NCBI GenBank assembly: GCA_026214975.1
Contig: CM047806.1
Span: 54,453,947 to 54,517,946 of the forward strand
Length of the DNA stretch: 64,000 nt
Direction: 5' to 3'
Source: Gentiana macrophylla
Lineage: Eukaryota; Streptophyta; Magnoliopsida; Gentianales; Gentianaceae
Part shown: one piece after another, positions 11,320-22,769 of the stretch
Position numbering within the stretch: position 1 is the stretch's first letter
Layout of the letters: every line of letters starts with the position of its first letter
Notes under the pieces: generated by a model
Database searches by the model: none
What the model saw: the letters and a program-made list of their open reading frames with translations, nothing else
Told to the model about the DNA's origin: nothing
Made by a program: the position numbers and the translations under genes

Positions 11320-13072
11320 AACCCTTGCTTGTCCCCAAGCAAGTCAAAATATCAACTCAAGACGAATAACTTAGAACACACATAGAACAATCTCAAGTAG
11401 GATGCAAAGTATACGGGCCTCGATAGATTCTAACTCGATAGTTCAAATGCACAATATAAACATGGTCAACCCCTTTCAAAATACCACACTTAAACATGAA
11501 CAAAGACTTCCATTAAAAATGAGATCAACCAAACAAGTAGACCCTCACGGGATAAAATCGCTCAACACTCATATTTGTGAGGTGGTTAATCTCTCAAGCT
11601 CATTCCAATGAAATTTCCCTACTATATGCTTGTATATTATCTCATGTCAACCGCCAAAGCAACATGCACCACACAAATCATAAGGACTTAGAAGAATGTA
11701 TGGTAGAGAATAGCCCGGAAAGGTAGGAAAATGACTGAAATGGTGGTAAAAATGGTAAGTGTAGGATATATATCATGGTAGGTGGTTCAAGGCCATTAAA
11801 ACCAGTGAAACATGTGACTACTGATTCATCAACTCGTGTGATCTCAGGGGGGTTTATCCAACAACTACACAATTCTTTAACAACGAGCCACTAACATGAC
11901 TTTATACTTTGGGAGGATATAGACGTCACTCCCTTTTTATTACACAACAAAAGAACAAAAACAAACATGGGAGGCTATTTTGGGATTGCACTCCTTTATT
12001 GACTCTTTTCTTTTTTCTTTTTTCTTTTTTTTTTTTTTTTTTTGAGATTTGAAATAATATACAAGACACAAAACGGACTCCCCCAAGCTTAATTTCTTTG
12101 CAATCGAGTTTTCAGAATTTAATAGTCACCATCCCAATAATCTTAAGGCCGGGCAAAATAGAAATTTGGGCTATTCATCAATTTTTTTTTAATTTTTTTT
12201 TGTGTGAGAAAGGTTATAAAATTTGGCTAGGTCAAAGATCACGTAAAGGACAAGCCTCAATGGTGTTAAGTGTGGGTAAAGGAGGAAACGGATGCCTTAA
12301 TCATCTCAATATGCATGCAAGTGCCATGGTAATATCAATAAGATGCAACACAAGTTCTAAAGGAGCAAAATCATGAAAGAGAAAAATAAACGCTCATTTT
12401 GGGTGAGACTGAAGTGGTCAGTCGTTATGGCTAGAACATCTCACCGGGACAGGTTGTCTACTCACTCAGTCTCAATCATCCTCAATAAAAATCAATGCAC
12501 ATTTACGTGTGGTTTATCAAGTGGAATCAAACATATTATATCATGCATCTTTCATATCAAAGTAGTCTCTAACAATTTTCATGCATTTCGAATCATACTC
12601 GAGATGACTGTGTAATCTAAGCAAGACATGGACTCAAAACGACACGACTCATAAACTCTACCTAAGTGACTTTTATTGACCCTAAGACAAAAGACTCGAA
12701 TAACAACCAAGGAAACTACACAAGTGACCCTCCCCCACACGTAAATATTACATTGTCCCCAATGTAAATAAATGAAAAGCAAGTGAGGGTAGGAATGAAA
12801 CTCACCGAATCATGATGCTGGAAGGTCAGATGGATCAAGGAGAGAGCACGAGCAATCGAGAGGGCACGCTGCTCGGCTCTCGAAGAATTTGTGTTAATGA
12901 TTGTCATTCGCGGACTCCGGCAAGAGGTGGTGGTCGGAAAGGCGGGGTGGTCGGAGTCGTGGAGGCGGTGGTAGTAGATGGTGGTCCATGGGTATGAAAG
13001 TTGTAGTGAAAGGTGAGGAAGAGGGAAAGAACTAAAACAAAAAAGTTTTTTTTATTTTATTTTTATTTTTTT
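11320..13072 (-). mobile_element. Non-coding 3' part of the middle gypsy copy
   Basis: About 1.75 kb without a supported gene. Read on the minus strand it contains a proline-rich patch (PPPPTTPTT type) near 12920-12990 that ends in INTNSSRAE. Then comes ACATTGGGGACAATGT with GTGTGGGGGAGGG at 12722-12770, a phrase commonly seen downstream of pol in Athila/Tat-lineage elements. A second non-coding stretch of over 1 kb leads to the polypurine tract. A poly-T run lies at about 12026-12043. The same sequence occurs at 25448-27200. Confidence 0.65.
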
Positions 13073-13122
13073 GAGATTCACCGGGGTGTGATAAAAATCA
13101 CACCTGGGTGTGAAACACACGT

Positions 13123-13155
<33 letters not shown>

Positions 13156-13310
13156 CGGGGGGACAGGAGAATCACAGGGTGTGAAACAAATCACACCCTG
13201 GTGTGATTCCCGCGTTTTTTTTTTTTTTTTTTTTTTTTGGGCAGCGGGATCACAGGGTGTGAAAAAAATCACACCCTGGTGTGATTCCATCGTTTTTTTT
13301 TTTTTTGGTT
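13073..13310 (-). repeat. Three stem-loop modules between poly-T tracts, middle gypsy copy
   Basis: Modules at about 13073-13121, 13168-13214 and 13247-13292. Each has a left arm ending GGGTGTGA, an A-rich loop of 6-7 bases, and a right arm starting TCACACC; the two lower modules have a 3-base bulge. T runs of 18-30 bases separate them. Confidence 0.8.
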
Positions 13311-13507
13311 TTTTTTTTCTCTCTTTAAAAGACCATCTTAAATCCACCACGAAATTGCCTTTCACCTTGATCGTGGCTTTCTTCATATTAAGTATTCCAC
13401 TCCATGACATCAAAATCCGTATGTTCCACTTGTGCATGGTTACCTGGCTGCAAAACGGACACCAGAAACAAAACAAATCTAGACTAAAGGACCGAGAGGA
13501 CAACTCT

Positions 13508-15905
13508 TGTAACGCCCCGCTCCCGGACACCGAGCCCTTATCCGGAAGAGAAACGTTCGGCGCGTATAGCATTAAATAAATCTAATATTATACGCCAGCC
13601 TCTACGTCGTCGTATCAAAATAAAGCAAACGGAAGCTAAAAAGACTCGGGTAAAAACATAAATGCTACTAAGAATAGAAATCAACCATACTAAAGATAGA
13701 TAGTTAAGATTACAACGATGAAAAACCCAAAGACTTACAAAATACGAGGTCTTAAAAGTAAATGTACAACAAGTCTAATAAACGAACTGCAACTAAACTA
13801 GTACAACCTTTGCAAGGGAAATTAAACTAAAAGCTTCGCCAAGACTTCAAGTCTTCAAAAGTCATCATCTACACTTGGTCAACCTGTTCGTCTTCTCACC
13901 CCACAATGCATACAAAAATAAAATGCAAAGGAGGTAAGTACAAGGTACTTAGTAAAAGTGAGAAGCTATGACAACAATTAAGATTTATAAAGAAAAGATA
14001 TTTAATCGTTTAGTTATCTTTATGTGACCGACTCAATCTAGGGTTCATTTCATGTCCATCAACATGAATTGACTAAACGTTTCTACTTAGCTTATCTATG
14101 TTACAACCGCACTCAAGGGCACTACGCGCATCCACCTTAGCAGAATCCCTCCGTACTTAGGGTTTTGCTGACCTACGGAGTTCTTCCACCTCAGGGACAC
14201 TCTTTTTGCAACATATCAGTGGATCACACCAATATCCACGAAGTCTAGAAAAGGTAGACTCGATAGCACGCGCACACCTCAGCAGAGTCCCTCTGTACTT
14301 AGGGTCATTGACCTACAGAGATCCTCCACCTTCAGAGGTAGCACATGCATCGCGATTTAGCCTGGTGCCTAGCCAAGAGAGACATGTTGTTTAATCTTTT
14401 ACTAGTCAAATACGTTGATTATTAGGGTGATTAACTAGCCACCTAAGTGTTTTCAAATAATCTCCCTCACACAAACTACTCTCTTCCTAGACCACTAGAC
14501 AAGGGACAAGTCCTAGCAATTACACGACATTGATGAATACTAATCCATCAAAGCACAAGCCTATCATGATCTTCCGACGGATCCGAACTTCAACTCCCTT
14601 TAAGAGTACATTCGGTGTTTTAACTGAACGAATCAGAAGCTCAATTCAGGCTTGTTTATATTTATTCAATGTTAATATATCATGTTTAAGGGTTTAAAAC
14701 AGTAAACACATGAGTATAAAACCTGAAACTAAGCTGAAACGATGAAAACAGCGAAAACAAATAAAACAGGTCAAACGCCCGTTTAAAGACATGGACGCCC
14801 GTCTGGAACCTACTGGACGCCCGTCCAAGACTGGACGCCCGTCCACTATACCCAGGCGCCCGTCCACCTAAAAGCAGATTTCAATCTCGAATGTAAACAA
14901 CACTTCAAACGCCCGTCCGGAGAGCCAGGACGCTCGTCGAAATGTGCCCCAAGTAGACGCCCGTCCGAGAGGCCAGACGCTCGTCCACGGGTTCGACTAG
15001 AACCTAAAATCTTCAAATTCGATCCAAATCATTTTCTAACCCAAAAGTATAGCAATTTACACATAGTAAAACGTAAATAAACATATCTAACTATTCCAAG
15101 AACACCTATGATCCTTGATCAACGAAGAACACATCTTCCTAGCATTAAAACATCTTAAACACCTTAAAACTTGATCTAAACCTTATAAGCGATAATTGGA
15201 ATCATAGGAAGAGCCTCTTACCTTATTTGCCTGCAACACCGACAACAAAACACCAAGCAATCGCAAGCGCTTGTTGATCCTCAACCCCAAAACCTATTTG
15301 ATCAACAACAAACCCTAAAATCCTATTTACGTGCGAAAAACGAAACTGAAAAAGTGCAGTAACTGAAGATTACCTGGGTTTACTGCTGCGAACCTATTTT
15401 TAGATTATTCTACGCTTCAAGACGATCGTTTCGACTACTCATGGCTGCGAAACAGAGCTACGGATCAAAAGATACGAATTTTCCAAGAATCGAACTCTAC
15501 GAATACCGAAACTAGGGCTAAACCGAAAACTTACGGAATGGAGATATTTTATTTTCCAAAGTTGCGTCTCCTCGCGCTGATCACTTTTCTCTCCTGCGGC
15601 GTCTTGAACAGATGAACGGATTGATCACACGGTTCTTCCTATTATTTCGCTTTCTTCTCTGCGTTTTGCTTCTTCAGATTGCCGTTCCTCTTCTTTTTTT
15701 TTTAAGAAATAGCGTGTGAACTAATAATGAATTAGTTTGGGGATTATTCCCTTTTATAGCCATTTAATTAAACCCATTAATTAAATAACTAAATCCTTTT
15801 AATTAAATCCTTTTAATCAAATAAATGGGACAAATAATAATTAGGTCGTAGTAAATACACCCAATGACTATTTTACCTTTTTTTACGAAAAGTCGGGATG
15901 TTACA
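13508..15905 (-). repeat. 3' LTR of the LARD, complete
   Basis: 2398 bp. The plus strand starts TGTAACGCCCCG and ends GGGATGTTACA, so the minus strand runs TGTAACATCCC to CGTTACA. It includes the GGACGCCCGTCC array, and a segment near 15716-15905 that is missing from the other LTR. Confidence 0.8.
14772..14990 (-). repeat. Degenerate array of GGACGCCCGTCC motifs in the LARD LTR
   Basis: Nine occurrences of a near-palindrome of the form GACGCCCGTCC or GACGCTCGTCC within about 220 bp, spaced irregularly. The matching array in the other LTR is at about 21056-21275. Function unknown; it lies in the LTR, where it could bind protein. Confidence 0.7.
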
Positions 15906-15921
15906 TTCCTTCCCCCTTAAG
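15906..15921 (-). other. Polypurine tract of the LARD
   Basis: The minus strand reads CTTAAGGGGGAAGGAA directly before the 3' LTR start TGTAACA. Confidence 0.8.
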
Positions 15922-18900
15922 AGGAGTTTCGTCCTCGAAACTCGAATGTAACCGAGATGTACTTGAACTCGGACTTTGCGGCGTGCCCGCCTCTTAACTC
16001 GCACTGCCTTCTTCTTCTTCCATCTTCCCAACTCTTCCACCTGCCGGAGCTATCTCGAGGTGGCGACGATCTACTTCAATCTTTTCGTTGGCTTGCTGTC
16101 AGATCAACTCTCGGTCTCAGATTCATTTGTGGCTCCACTTCATCCCTGAAACTCGTGTTGTGGCTCGTACATCTTGGTTGCTCACGAGATGAAATGCAAT
16201 TGCCATCCCGTGGTTTTCATTCTTCATTGTCCTTCCCAATCTTCCACATTCGGAACCCAAAGATGATTCCGATGCCAATGATCGCCATCTTCATCTAACT
16301 TGTGACCAATTGTTTGGTTGGTTTCGACCATCACTTATAACCGTAAACAACTGGATCTTTGTCTTGCCTCTTCCATGAACTCATCAAGCGCCTCGAATCT
16401 TGCAATCATCGGTTTACCACTCCTTGCTTGCTCCTCGCCGACCTATGTCACGAGTGCTTGAGCTTCCTAACCGACTCACGGCTTCCTGGCATACTTGACT
16501 TCCTTCGATCTCAACTACCATCATGGCACCACAAGCTTGTCAAGAACGGCAAGGATCGGGTGAGAGACTTCGAGACTTCTTGGGGATGCATTTACCATAC
16601 TTTCTCTCGACGGTGCGATTCAATCCTTATGCCAATTAGGGTAAAAGAAATTGAAAGGTGACAAGTTGAGTACCAGTGGTGGTATGTCAACTAGGTAAGC
16701 CAAGGAAGGGTACAATGCACTTGAAATAAGGAAGGTTGCTTGGGTTACAAGCAGAACAAAATGATTCCGTGTTGATGAAAATTGAAGTTGGTTCTAAAAT
16801 AAAGGATGAGGCACTGTATCATAGTACAAAAGATATCCACCATAAGGAAAACAAAGGAACACCTTGCGGATGAAATTCTTTTGAGAGAGTGGAATTCAGC
16901 AAGATACGGTGGTCTACAAGGACTTGAGGCAATCGAAAAGAATGGTAATGAGCTTTCATATAAGCTTTGAGGAAGCGGAGACGTTAAAGGAAACATCACC
17001 TGATGGACTAGGAAATAATAACTGCGAGGAGAAGAGAATGCTAAACTTGAGGACATTAGGCAGGTGACCTTGATTGTTAAACACTTGGTTAACAAAATGG
17101 ATGTTGGCGGACTAGGAAAATCTTCAGTTCACATGAGTTTCGTAGAGGAAACATCACACAACAAGAAAACAAAAATAAAGGTGCAAGGTCGAGCACCAAA
17201 AGGGCTAAAAAGGAAATTTAGAAATCAAAAGAGAATAAGAATCTCAACATGAAGTAGCTATGGAGGGAAAACGAGTACACCAAAAGGTCTCAGAATAAAA
17301 TAAACACTTGTCAAGAAGTGTCCAAGTTTGCAGTAGTCAAAGAGAGGTTATTTCAAGATTTAAAAGAAATAGAAATTTCCCTCAAGGAATTGTAAGGCAA
17401 TATCAAAAGTTTGAATAAGTAAGCGGCAAGCAAGATTTTTGAATGAAGAGGAAACGACACTTAAGAATTGTTGGATAAGGTTTGATTTCAAAGAATTAAT
17501 TCAAATTTTCAAAGGAAGTATAAACGATATTTGACGATTCAAATCAACGGTTCAAGGTTGCACTACTCGAGAGGAATAGTACACTGCCAAATAATAAATA
17601 CTCAGGGTTATTCCTCGTGTGGGAATGCAAAGGTTAGAATAAAATGGACTTTCAACCAAAGATGACAAAATTGTAGTAGAACGCCAATCTGAGGCGATAG
17701 GAGTCAAAAGGTGTACATGGCGGTTCATGGCTCTGAATGGCCTGAAAGAGAGTTAAAACCGAAGGGTACAAGGTACAATAATCTGAAATGGAGATCAAAA
17801 GTTTAGGAACTCAAAAGTTGGTTGGCTAGAGACAGTTGAAGGCACCTTTGCAAAGACTATACGCTGGCGGTGTAGCATAAATTGCTAGAAGATTAAAGGT
17901 AAGTAATCAAAAGGAATGCCATGATAGGCTTAAAGATTGGACCAAAGAAAGAAGATATGCATACCTTTAAAAAGGCAGGAAGCATTAGGTGAAAGCATTC
18001 ATAATATCGACACTACCCTTAGGAGGAGCGAGAATAAACACAAGTAAAAAGAATGTTCTGACATTAAAAGGTTCAGCAAACTTTGAATTTGCATGAGTGA
18101 TGGGAGTGCAACAATTTAGAACTTTGAAGAGGATTTGTTTCTTGATTTGAAAAGTAAGAAAGAATGAATTTGTTGAAAAGAAGGGTTTAAGGCGATATGT
18201 TTTTGAAGTAATTTATGACAACAAGCCGAGAGGATCTGTTGGGTTTAAAGATCTCAAGTGAGGGATTACATGAGAAATAAAATACCGAGATAAGGTATAA
18301 TTACAAAAAGAGGCACGAAAAGGGTCTGAACATCAAATATGGCGTGCTGGAGGATAGCATCTTGGTTCTCGTTTACAACTGCAAAAGGAACTACAACGTT
18401 AGCTTTACAAACTCCTACTAAAAGGTTTATCTCATAAGGAGATCAGACTTCAGGAACTCCTAAACATAATGATCGTAACTTACTACCCTCTTAGCCCAAA
18501 CTCTAAGTCAAGGAGGTGAATATTCCTTTTAGGTTGCTGTGTAAGATTTTTACTCCGGATCTGACATTATCAATTTTTTTTTACTGAACAAACGAAGAGG
18601 AACTTGAGCACGATCCAAAGAGAAAAGATTTAGATAATAGAGTTTCCCAGGTGATATAAAAATATTAGAATTTTTGAATGAAGATAAGTTGGTCAAAAAC
18701 AGTTATTTCTGACGATTGCACAAGCTGCCAGAATTTCCAGATTAGTAAACACTGTGTTGAATTGCAAATCGAGATCAAACGAAAAAGAATCTGAACTTAA
18801 TTCCAAAATAAAATCTGTAGATAAAATTGTTGTCTGCAACATATAAAAAATCCAGGTCATTTGAAGATGCTTAACTTGTTCAAAACAGAAAAAGAAGTGA

Positions 18901-19782
18901 AGGTGCTGCTGCAGATTTTCTGGACAGAGTGTCCGGTATAAACATGAATTTTATGAATAATCCATGATGATTATCAAGTTGATGTAAAAAGAGAAATTGT
19001 AGATAAGACAGTAATCTACTTTGCTGAAAATTTGCAGAATTTTTAGAGTAGAGGAAGACAGTCTTATGTTAGAGGGAAAGCACGGAAACAAAAACATTCG
19101 CTCATGTTGGGTAAATCCAAACACGAGGACAATGAAAAGTATGTGCCAGAGTAAGAGACCTTTAACACTATGAGTTGAAATGACTGAGGAGTATTTGGAA
19201 ATAATAGAGTTACTCATGGAGTTCGTGTAGAACCATCTCAAGCAAAGCAAAGGTCAAAGAATGTTGATGAACTCAACCAAGTGATAGTGAAAAGAGAAAG
19301 TGGAGGACTCAGTAGAAAGTTGAATCAAATATCATTCTCTACAAAGTTAGGCCAAGATAAAAGTAAACTTAGATATTCATGTGTAGAGAATGTGAAGAGA
19401 TTTCGATAGGAAAGTAAGGAAAAGGAAATCAACCAAGAGGACCTCGACTTTAAAGTGTAGGCATAAGACTCCGATCCCAAAGCTTTACTTAAAGGGTTTC
19501 ACTTAATCCTATGTGACCAGACACGGTTTGGAAACTTCAAAAGAAGAAAGAGTTTCTACTAAGGATACTAGAAAGAACAAACTGAGGTGATCACATAAAG
19601 GATGTGAGCAGAGAACTCAACTTAACCTCCGTCTAAGACGACTCTTCACTTGGTCTTGATACAACCTAACCACGGTTTAAGGGTTTTTAGTCTTACGAGG
19701 ATTACCACCAAGCTCAAGTTCTAAAAGGTCTAAAGGGTTCTTATCTTAAAGGAAAAGAAGCCTAGGATAGAAAGACGCTTCT
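15922..19782 (-). mobile_element. Non-coding internal region of the LARD
   Basis: About 3.9 kb between polypurine tract and primer site. No frame longer than about 116 residues on the sense (minus) strand, and none resembles gag or pol. The piece next to the 3' LTR (about 15922-16700) has coding-like base composition and may be decayed pol or flanking ORF; I could not identify it. The remainder is purine-rich on the plus strand. Nothing else recognised. Confidence 0.6.
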
Positions 19783-19793
19783 CTCTGATACCA
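19783..19793 (-). other. Primer binding site, tRNA-Met type, of the LARD
   Basis: The minus strand reads TGGTATCAGAG two bases after the LTR end. Plant chromoviruses and copia elements share this primer. Confidence 0.8.
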
Positions 19794-19795
19794 AC

Positions 19796-22002
19796 TGTAA
19801 CGCCCCGCTCCCGGACACCGAGCCCTTATCCGGAAGAGAAACGTTCGGCGCGTATAGCATTAAATAAATCTAATATTATACATGACCTACGCTCGTCAGT
19901 ATCAAAATAAAGCAAACGGAAGCTAAAAGACTCGGGTAAAAACATAAATGCTACTAAGAATAGAAATCAACCATACTAAAGATAGATAGTTAAGATTACA
20001 ACGATGAAAAACCCAAAGACTTACAAAATACGAGGTCTTAAAAGTAAATGTACAACAAGTCTAATAAACGAACTGCAACTAATCTAGTACAACCTTTGCA
20101 AGGGAAATTAAACTAAAAGCTTCGCCAAGACTTCAAGTCTTCAAAAGTCATCATCTACACTTGGTCAACCTGTTCGTCTTCTCACCCCACAATGCATACA
20201 AAAATAAAATGCAAAGGAGGTAAGTACAAGGTACTTAGTAAAAGTGAGAAGCTATGACAACAATTAAGATTTATAAAGAAAAGATATTTAATCGTTTAGT
20301 TATCTTTATGTGACCGACTCAATCTAGAGGTTCATTTCATGTCCATCAACATGAATTGACTAAACGTTTCTACTTAGCTTATCTATGTTACAACCGCACT
20401 CAAGGGCACTACGCGCATCCACCTTAGCAGAATCCCTCCGTACTTAGGGTTTTGCTGACCTACGGAGTTCTTCCACCTCAGGGACACTCTTTTGCAACAT
20501 ATCAGTGGATCACACCAATATCCACGAAGTCTAGAAAAGGTAGACTCCGATAGCACGCACACCTCAGCAGAGTCCCTCTGTACTTAGGGTCATTGACCTA
20601 CAGAGATCCTCCACCTTCAGAGGTAGCACATGCATCGCGATTTAGCCTGGTGCCTAGCCAAGAGAGACATGTTGTTTAATCTTTTACTAGTCAAGTACGT
20701 TGATTATTAGGGTGATTAACTAGCCACCTAAGTGTTTTCAAATAATCTCCCTCACACAAACTACTCTCTTCCTAGACCACTAGACAGGGACAAGTCCTAG
20801 CAATTACACAGACATTGATGAATACTAATCCATCAAAGCACAAGCCTATCATGATCTTCCGACGGATCCGAACTTCAACTCCCTTTAAGAGTACATTCGG
20901 TGTTTTAACTGAACGAATCAGAAGCTCAATTCAGGCTTGTTTATATTTATTCAATGTTAATATATCATGTTTAAGGGTTTAAAACAGTAAACACATGAGT
21001 ATAAAACACGAAACTAAGTCAAACGATGAAAGCAAATGAAAACAAATAAAAGCAGTCAAACGCCCGTTTAAAGACATGGACGCCCGTCTCGGAACCCTCG
21101 GGGCGCCCGTCAAGACCGACGCCCCGTCCACTATACCAGACGCCCGTCCACCTAAAAGCGATTTCAATCTCGAATGTAAAACAACACTTCAAACGCCCGT
21201 CCAGGAAAGCCAGACGCTCGTCCGAAATGTGCCCCAAGTAGACGCCCGTCCAGAGAGGCCAGACGCTCGTCCACCTGGGTTCGACTAGAACCCTAAAATC
21301 TTCAAATTCGATCCAAATCAGTTTCTAACCCAAAAGTATAGCAATTTACACATAGTAAAACGTAAATAAACATATCTAACTATTCCAAGAACACCTATGA
21401 TCCTTGATCAACGAAGAACACATCTTCCTAGCATTAAAACATCTTAAACACCTTAAAACTTGATCTAAACCTTATAAACGATAATTGGAATCATAGGAAG
21501 AGCCTCTTACCTTATTTGCCTGCAACACCGACAGCAAAACACCAAGCAACTGCAACAGTTGTTGATCCTCAACCCCAAAACCTATTTGATCAACAAACAA
21601 CCCTAAAATCCTATTTCGTGCGAAAAAACGAAACTGAAAAAGTGCAGTAACTGAAGATTACCTGGGTTTACTGCTGCGAACCTATTTTTAGATTATTCTA
21701 CGCTTCAAGACGATCGTTTCGACTACTCATGGCTGCGAAACAGAGCTACGGATCAAAAGATACGAATTTTCCAAGAATCGAACTCTACGAATACCGAAAC
21801 TAGGGCTAAACCGAAAACTTACGGAATGGAGATATTTTATTTTCCAAAGTTGCGTCTCCTCACGCTGATCACTTTTCTCTCCTGCGGCGTCTTGAACAGA
21901 TGAACGGATTGATCACACGGTTCTTCCTATTATTTCGCTTTCTTCTCTGCGTTTTGTTTCTTCAGATTGCCGTTCCTCTTCTTTTTTTTTAAGAAATAGC
22001 GT
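19796..22002 (-). repeat. 5' LTR of the LARD, truncated
   Basis: Matches 13508-15715 nearly base for base, then stops at 22000-22002 (CGT) and continues directly into gypsy-array sequence. The last 190 bp of the partner LTR (15716-15905), which would be the start of this 5' LTR on the minus strand, are missing. CGT is shared by both sides of the junction. Confidence 0.75.
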
Positions 22003-22205
22003 CGTTCAGCTCTCGAAGAATTTGTGTTAATGATTGTCATTCGCCGGACTCCGGCAAGAGGTGGTGGTCGGAAAGGCGGGGTGGTCGGAGTCGTGGGAGG
22101 CGGTGGTAGTAGATGGTGGTCCATGGGTATGAAAGTTGTAGTGAAAGGTGAGGAAGAGGGAAAGAACTAAAACAAAAAAGTTTTTTTATTTTATTTTTAT
22201 TTTTT

Positions 22206-22256
22206 TGAGATTCACCAGGGTGTGATAAAAATCACACCTGGGTGTGAAACACACGT

Positions 22257-22287
<31 letters not shown>

Positions 22288-22450
22288 CGGGGACAGGAGA
22301 ATCACAGGGTGTGAAACAAATCACACCCTGGTGTGATTCCCTCGTTTTTTTTTTTTGGACAGCGGGATCACAGGGTGTGAAAAAAATCACACCCTGGTGT
22401 GATTCCATCGTTTTCTTTTTTTTTTTGTTTTGGTTTTTTTGGTTTTTTTT
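22206..22450 (-). repeat. Three stem-loop modules between poly-T tracts, copy II
   Basis: Same three modules as at 13073-13310, with different T-run lengths: about 26 T in the first spacer and 13 T in the second. Confidence 0.8.
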
Positions 22451-22769
22451 TTCTCTCTTTAAAAGACCATCTTAAATCCACCACGAAATTGCCTTTCACC
22501 TTGATCGTGGCTTTCTTCATATTAAGTATTCCACTCCATGACATCAAAATCTGTATGTTCCACTTGTGCATGGTTACCGCTGCAAAGCGGACACCAGAAA
22601 CAAAACAAATCTAGACTAAAGGACCGAGAGGACAACTCTCTTCCTTTATTTATTCATTAAACAAGAAAGAAAAAAAAAAAAAAAAAAAACATTCTGAATT
22701 TATAGTCTTCAGTTGGACTATCTTTAAACATCATTGTCAAGGAGGACTAAACCAAAGAAGGGCATCCCT

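Larger units (their letters stand above)
13508..22002 (-). mobile_element. Chromovirus-type non-autonomous element (LARD) inside the gypsy array
   Basis: An 8.5-kb element on the minus strand with two LTRs (13508-15905; 19796-22002), a tRNA-Met type primer site at 19783-19793 and a polypurine tract at 15906-15921. The minus strand before the 3' LTR reads TTCGAGGACGAAACTCC then TTAAGGGGGAAGGAA, the usual 3' end of pol plus polypurine tract in plant chromoviruses (Tekay/Del type). The 3.9-kb internal region shows no gag or pol. The 5' end is cut off by about 190 bp, and no target duplication is found. Confidence 0.7.

Noticed and set aside
12026..12045. Poly-T runs as poly(A) tails of minus-strand SINEs or LINEs
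   Set aside because: They sit at fixed internal places in every gypsy copy, without target duplications, so they belong to the element.
13073..13310. TCACACC...GGTGTGA palindromes as T-box protein sites
   Set aside because: T-box factors are not known in plants; the repeated hairpin layout in a retroelement is a better explanation.
16359..16661. 100-residue frame in the LARD internal region
   Set aside because: On the strand opposite to the element, no family resemblance, and flanked by similarly sized chance frames.
20979..21288. Overlapping frames on both strands in the LARD LTR
   Set aside because: They arise from the GACGCCCGTCC motif array; no start context or domain.
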